From positions 1-39,797 of the IMG/VR virus record IMGVR_UViG_3300033981_001677: a stretch of 39,797 nucleotides of DNA; one strand, written 5' to 3'. The translations under genes were made by a program, and so were the position numbers. Shown here piece by piece: positions 36,707-39,797 of this stretch (position 1 is its first letter; the number at the start of each line of letters is the position of its first letter). The notes beneath the pieces were generated by a model, which saw only the letters and a list, made by a program, of their open reading frames with translations, was not told the origin of the DNA and made no database searches. The stretch is from a virus.

Positions 36707-37036
36707 CTATTTTTCCAGATCTTTATCTTTCCAAATGTTTTTTCTTATCTTTTTTTCTGCTAACAGATGAGCTGTTAATACACCCCACGCAGCATATGCT
36801 ACCACTGAAGTTGATGGTTTCTCTGTGAATCTCCAAAAAGCTTTAGTAAGAGTTTCCGCTTTCTTGCTTTTTATTGCATAGATGTCATATGCTGCTATAG
36901 ATGTAGCTAAAACAAGCCAAGCATAGTCGCCAGAGATTGTATCTTTTTGTTTTTCTAAAGATACAGGGTTTTTATAATAGTTAGAGAGCCTTTGCAGACG
37001 GTACACCTTTGTATTCCTGTACTTTGTATCTGCCAT
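36707..37036 (-). CDS. Two-TM membrane protein, actinophage type
   Basis: The 109 residues have a basic, Tyr-rich N-terminus (TKYRNTKVYRLQRLSNYY), two hydrophobic helices (YAWLVLATSIAAYDIYAI, VVAYAAWGVLTAHLLA) and a Lys-rich tail. The 'DYAWLVLA...AAYD' start of the first helix and 'V...LTAHL' of the second match a small membrane protein of unknown function common near structural or lysis genes in actinobacteriophages. The ATG at 37036 overlaps the upstream repeat protein by 56 bases; a later start (for example GTG 37006) is possible. It is followed by the terminator. Confidence 0.65.
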   Translation of the reverse strand: MADTKYRNTKVYRLQRLSNYYKNPVSLEKQKDTISGDYAWLVLATSIAAYDIYAIKSKKAETLTKAFWRFTEKPSTSVVAYAAWGVLTAHLLAEKKIRKNIWKDKDLEK

Positions 37037-37604
37037 AGTCGCTTACTACGTTAGCTTGACCGTAACCGCTGGTGAAAACTGCAGCACTTGGTACTCCGTT
37101 AAGCTCAGTTGGTCTAAACAAACCGAAAGAAGCTGCCATGCCGGTTGTTCTACCAACAGCGTGTCCTAGGTTAGCAAATGCTTCTGCTGAAGCAACGCCA
37201 TCAAACTTATAATTACTGTAGAGGGCATAGTCGCTTGCGCGGTCTACTGCATGGCCCCCATCAAGTGCCTTGGCTGAGCTTAGACCCTTGAATTCCTGTG
37301 GTTTGAATCTTGCGCCAGCGTATGTTGCCGTACCATCAGCAAATGTCCCAGAAAGTGGGTGCACATAGAGCGCAGTCCCATTAAGAATCTGCGAAAGAAG
37401 TACGTTACCTGGGTGTCTACCGGTTCCTGGTGTGTGGTCATTGTCTGGTGCACCAGTCAACAGTTGGCTAGTAGCATACAGTGGGTAGAATGAATAGGTG
37501 CCCGTTGACTTGGCTTTGCCCGTCATTGAGACGTATGGGTTCACCATATCTTTGGAATTTTGGCCTCTTAATACTGGTCTAGGTCCTACATAGAACGTTG
37601 TCAT
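36981..37604 (-). CDS. Virion-type protein with 3.5 tandem repeats
   Basis: The 207 residues have an N-terminal Gly/Pro-rich part (PRPVLRGQNSKDMVNPYVSM, with a TGRHPGNVL segment). About 3.5 copies of a roughly 32-residue repeat follow, beginning RFKPQEFKGLSSAKAL, YKFDGVASAEAF, FRPTELNGVPSAAVF and YKVQEYKGVPSAKAL; each has a '(E/D)-x-(K/N/D)-G-(V/L)-x-S-A' core. No TM helix or signal is seen. AAAAGGAG precedes the ATG, and a GTTACTATATAAT promoter motif lies 32 nt before it, suggesting strong late expression. Likely a structural or decoration protein, by inference. Confidence 0.65.
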   Translation of the reverse strand: MTTFYVGPRPVLRGQNSKDMVNPYVSMTGKAKSTGTYSFYPLYATSQLLTGAPDNDHTPGTGRHPGNVLLSQILNGTALYVHPLSGTFADGTATYAGARFKPQEFKGLSSAKALDGGHAVDRASDYALYSNYKFDGVASAEAFANLGHAVGRTTGMAASFGLFRPTELNGVPSAAVFTSGYGQANVVSDYGRYKVQEYKGVPSAKAL

Positions 37605-37635
37605 TTAAAACTCCTTTTAAAATTATTTGATATGT

Positions 37636-37648
37636 ATTATATAGTAAC
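37636..37648 (-). promoter_or_regulatory. Candidate late promoter (GTTACTATATAAT)
   Basis: GTTACTATATAAT lies 32 nt before ATG 37604. It includes GTTACTATA of the family and a TATAAT. Together with the AAAAGGAG ribosome site this suggests strong expression of the repeat protein. Confidence 0.5.
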
Positions 37649-37662
37649 TAGCCTGACGTAGA

Positions 37663-38931
37663 TTAACTGTATTTAATCATAATATCAGACAGGATAGGAA
37701 TCGTACCATCGTCTAATTCGTTCATCGTTATTTCCAGCCAAATCAAAGCAGAGCCCCCCTGTGGGGTTTGGCTGTAGCCTCCACCTGCAGTTGGATAATA
37801 TACTTTTGAGCTGAAGGCAAGTTGCGTTAAGCTAAGCGGAACATTGTATATCTTTGGCGTTACACCCGTAACATTAAAAATCAACGTGTCCTTAGGAGCA
37901 ACAAACTTAATGAACATTTTGCCCTGTGGCATGTACTTGTCTGCTCTAATGTCTAAGTCAGACAGGCCATAGGTGTAAATAAATTTACCATTTTCTTTTA
38001 TATAATTTCTTTGTCTCATTTGGATTCTAAAGCCAGTTATTGGCTTATTGTCGGTCTTGGTTATAGTGCAATTAAAGTAAAGAGGTCCAGAGTTCATTAT
38101 TGCGTCGGAAACCTGATTGTTACTCCAACCACCAGGGGCTACGTACCCTACTGCATCGGGATCATTATTATAAAGACCATTAACATTTAATGCTCTCCAA
38201 GAATCACCTGAAGTTAAAGATGGATTAGCGGTCTGCGTATACTCAACAGATAGTATATCTACTGAGTTAACCGGGTAAGGGCTAAACCTTAAGTTGTTAA
38301 TTTTTAAATTCGAAGATGCGTTTGGAACTTTAATGTAAAGATACGTAAGGGCTCCAGTATCGGACTGGGTATCGGAGATAATCGATCTTTTCCAAACCCT
38401 ATCAGCTCTATCATACAAAGCGTAGTAAGGTGGAGTGGTATCAATTTTTGCACCTGGGGCGTCCAAAGAGTTAATTGGGGATACTCGAAGGTTAATATAG
38501 TTAGGCATAACTTGTTCGCCTAATGTATTATATGTTTTCATAATTGAAATAGAAGGCCCAGAAATAAGCGGGAGCGTCACAAAGTTATAGATAGAATTAA
38601 ACGACAATTGCTCAGATATACCTATTGCCAAATCTGTGCCAGAGAATCTTCCATTATCAATTTGACTAAATGAATGAAGCGTTATCATTTTTTCATTAGC
38701 CTCTAAAGCCTTTAATCTGTCAGAAACATCTTTGACTGCTTGGGACAAGAAAATATGATCGGTTATGATCCTATTAAAGCTTGACTCAATCTTGGTGTCT
38801 ATTATGTTGTACTTATTGTACAAAGAAACTAAGTCTTGATAATTTTCTTCAACCCTTTTGTTATAGTCTGCTGATGAGTAATTACCACCATATTGGTTAG
38901 TTCTCTTTTGGGTGTATATTTCTTCTGACAT
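37663..38931 (-). CDS. Structural protein: coiled coil plus beta-sandwich domains
   Basis: The 422 residues have a polar N-terminus (YTQKRTNQYGGNYSSADYNK), a coiled-coil helix (YQDLVSLYNKYNIIDTKIES, then DVSDRLKALEANEK, about 30-80), and long beta-rich parts. The latter include LYIKVPNASSNLKINNLRFS, PLYFNCTITKTDNKPITGF and FIKFVAPKDTLIFNVTG, which look like galactose-binding or jelly-roll type modules. Likely a tail, baseplate or appendage protein because it is flanked by similar genes. GGAGAAATAA precedes the ATG. No specific family is named. Confidence 0.7.
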   Translation of the reverse strand: MSEEIYTQKRTNQYGGNYSSADYNKRVEENYQDLVSLYNKYNIIDTKIESSFNRIITDHIFLSQAVKDVSDRLKALEANEKMITLHSFSQIDNGRFSGTDLAIGISEQLSFNSIYNFVTLPLISGPSISIMKTYNTLGEQVMPNYINLRVSPINSLDAPGAKIDTTPPYYALYDRADRVWKRSIISDTQSDTGALTYLYIKVPNASSNLKINNLRFSPYPVNSVDILSVEYTQTANPSLTSGDSWRALNVNGLYNNDPDAVGYVAPGGWSNNQVSDAIMNSGPLYFNCTITKTDNKPITGFRIQMRQRNYIKENGKFIYTYGLSDLDIRADKYMPQGKMFIKFVAPKDTLIFNVTGVTPKIYNVPLSLTQLAFSSKVYYPTAGGGYSQTPQGGSALIWLEITMNELDDGTIPILSDIMIKYS

Positions 38932-39330
38932 TTATTTCTCCTGATTTTCTAGGGCTTTTATCTTATTTAGAATTCTATTTAAAGTACTACTTAATTCTAA
39001 TATATCTTCTGTAAAAACCGTTTGTTCTGCTGAGGAAGGTGTTGCGCCTTGCCCAAAAATTCTGTATTGCGCATTAAAGAATGGAGTTGCTGCATTAGTT
39101 AAAGGGGTAGCAGAGTTATGATGATAGCCAACTTCCGACATAACCCTCAGGAGTGATGAAGCTCCCTGTATCCTGGCTTCTAATCGAGACACGTCCATCT
39201 TGAACTGATCTTGCTCTAAGTTTATCTTACCAGATTCTCTATGTCCTCTGTATATTTGCCTTGATCTTTGCAAGATCGGTTGAAATATATTTTGGCTTTT
39301 ATCAAACTCATTATAAAAATAATTTTTCAT
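38932..39330 (-). CDS. Structural-type protein with helical ends
   Basis: The 132 residues begin MKNYFYNEFDKSQNIFQPIL with a basic RSRQIYRGHRESGK. A central helix (FKMDVSRLEARIQGASSLLR) and an Asn/Ala/Thr loop (HHNSATPLTNAATPFFNAQY) follow, and a final helix (ILELSSTLNRILNKIKALEN) could be coiled coil. It ends immediately before the ATG of the 422-residue structural protein and is probably part of the same virion substructure. No family is recognised. Confidence 0.65.
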   Translation of the reverse strand: MKNYFYNEFDKSQNIFQPILQRSRQIYRGHRESGKINLEQDQFKMDVSRLEARIQGASSLLRVMSEVGYHHNSATPLTNAATPFFNAQYRIFGQGATPSSAEQTVFTEDILELSSTLNRILNKIKALENQEK

Positions 39331-39337
39331 AAAATAC

Positions 39338-39797
39338 TTAACTCGACCTTCCTCTTAAGATGTCAGTAGCTGTTTTTCTTGCAGCGTCTTTTACGTTGTC
39401 TGATCTCTTAAACTTAACCTTATAGGATGTAATCGCTGGTGTAGATTTTGGATCACCAATTGGCCTACTAAAGTCTGCCCTTATTCTAATTGAGGAAACA
39501 TCGTTGTTTGAGTTGTTGACATAATAATACATTCTAGACCCTGGAGTTATTTTTTTATTAGATATAACATAGTCAATTGTATCTATCTTCTTTATTGCAA
39601 AAGATGCATTGATCGTATTGTTGTTGTTCTTGAATAGCTCTGGGTTGATCAAGGATAGATAGTTTTGATATACCATACCGTAGTCAGTTATTCTAGATCC
39701 CTGCAACAGCGTCATCGATCCGTATAGCCCACCAGTTGAACCAGAGGTAACCCTAGGCGCAGCATCGATTGCTATCGCTATGCTGTTCTTCCCTGAT
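39338..39797 (-). CDS. Structural protein, 5' end cut by window
   Basis: The frame is open through the right edge and carries 152 visible residues upstream of the stop at 39338; an internal ATG is at 39715. It includes GKNSIAIAIDAAPRVTSGST, MTLLQGSRITDYGMVYQNYL and DYVISNKKITPGSRMYYYVN, ending RKTATDILRGRSS. The composition (Asn, Ser, Tyr, beta-strand pattern) suits a virion protein. Eight bases separate it from the next gene. Its full length and family cannot be seen. Confidence 0.6.
   Translation of the reverse strand, partial: SGKNSIAIAIDAAPRVTSGSTGGLYGSMTLLQGSRITDYGMVYQNYLSLINPELFKNNNNTINASFAIKKIDTIDYVISNKKITPGSRMYYYVNNSNNDVSSIRIRADFSRPIGDPKSTPAITSYKVKFKRSDNVKDAARKTATDILRGRSS

Noticed and set aside
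1-39797. tRNA, CRISPR, integrase, insertion sequence or replication-origin features
   Set aside because: I looked for cloverleaf-type ends, evenly spaced repeats, transposase and integrase motifs and found none I could support by eye; a tRNAscan or repeat search would settle it.

Overview
This window looks like a 39.8 kb piece of a larger tailed-phage (Caudoviricetes) genome. It is AT-rich, gene-dense and almost entirely transcribed from the minus strand; the exceptions are three small plus-strand genes (2341-2538, 2557-2697, 16948-17124). Genes overlap by ATGA or TAATG or abut, as in phage operons. I saw no tRNA, CRISPR array, integrase or insertion sequence. The host is most likely an actinobacterium, perhaps a low-GC freshwater lineage. 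That is inference from flavin-dependent ThyX, a monomer-type B12-dependent ribonucleotide reductase, an MSMEG_6728-type protein, a Thr-tract/FnIII surface protein and one apparently leaderless gene.

Layout, read in transcription order from the right edge. (a) 36.7-39.8 kb holds virion structural proteins, including a 3.5-copy repeat protein, and a 2-TM protein. (b) 28.5-36.6 kb holds nucleotide metabolism (class II RNR, ThyX, a nucleoside deoxyribosyltransferase-like protein), a thermonuclease, an endonuclease V-like protein, two glycosyltransferases and small membrane or unknown proteins. (c) 17.1-28.5 kb is the replication block: a GT2 and a GT-D-like protein, an HTH/DUF559-like nuclease, DnaB-type helicase, two Cas4/AddB-like Cys-cluster nucleases, an HD phosphohydrolase, an archaeo-eukaryotic-type primase with a PriL-like Cys domain, a zinc ribbon and a full DnaE polymerase. 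(d) 13.1-16.9 kb holds a PD-(D/E)XK nuclease, a phage sigma factor split by a +1 frameshift, RNase H and dNMP kinase. (e) 12.0-13.1 kb holds small membrane or basic proteins. (f) 7.2-12.0 kb is a glycan cassette: three glycosyltransferases, an FkbM methyltransferase, GDP-mannose 3,5-epimerase and an Asn/Arg-hydroxylase-like oxygenase. (g) 0-7.1 kb holds the M15 endolysin, a candidate holin, a giant membrane-anchored Thr-rich surface protein, two more oxygenase-fold proteins and a 4-Cys protein.

The phage thus carries its own replisome and dNTP supply, and many sugar-modifying enzymes that could decorate the virion, the host surface or DNA. Regulation is partly visible. A motif resembling GTTACTATAA lies 20-45 nt upstream of several structural or lysis genes, and three operon boundaries share the arrangement 'extended -10, short leader, hairpin, GTTACTATAA-type motif, gene'. 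The phage sigma factor is a natural candidate to read one of these motifs. The most notable points are the frameshifted sigma gene, the modular promoter/terminator cassettes, the glycan/oxygenase cassette, a TauD-fold protein that has lost its iron-binding histidines, and the mixed primase/polymerase replisome.
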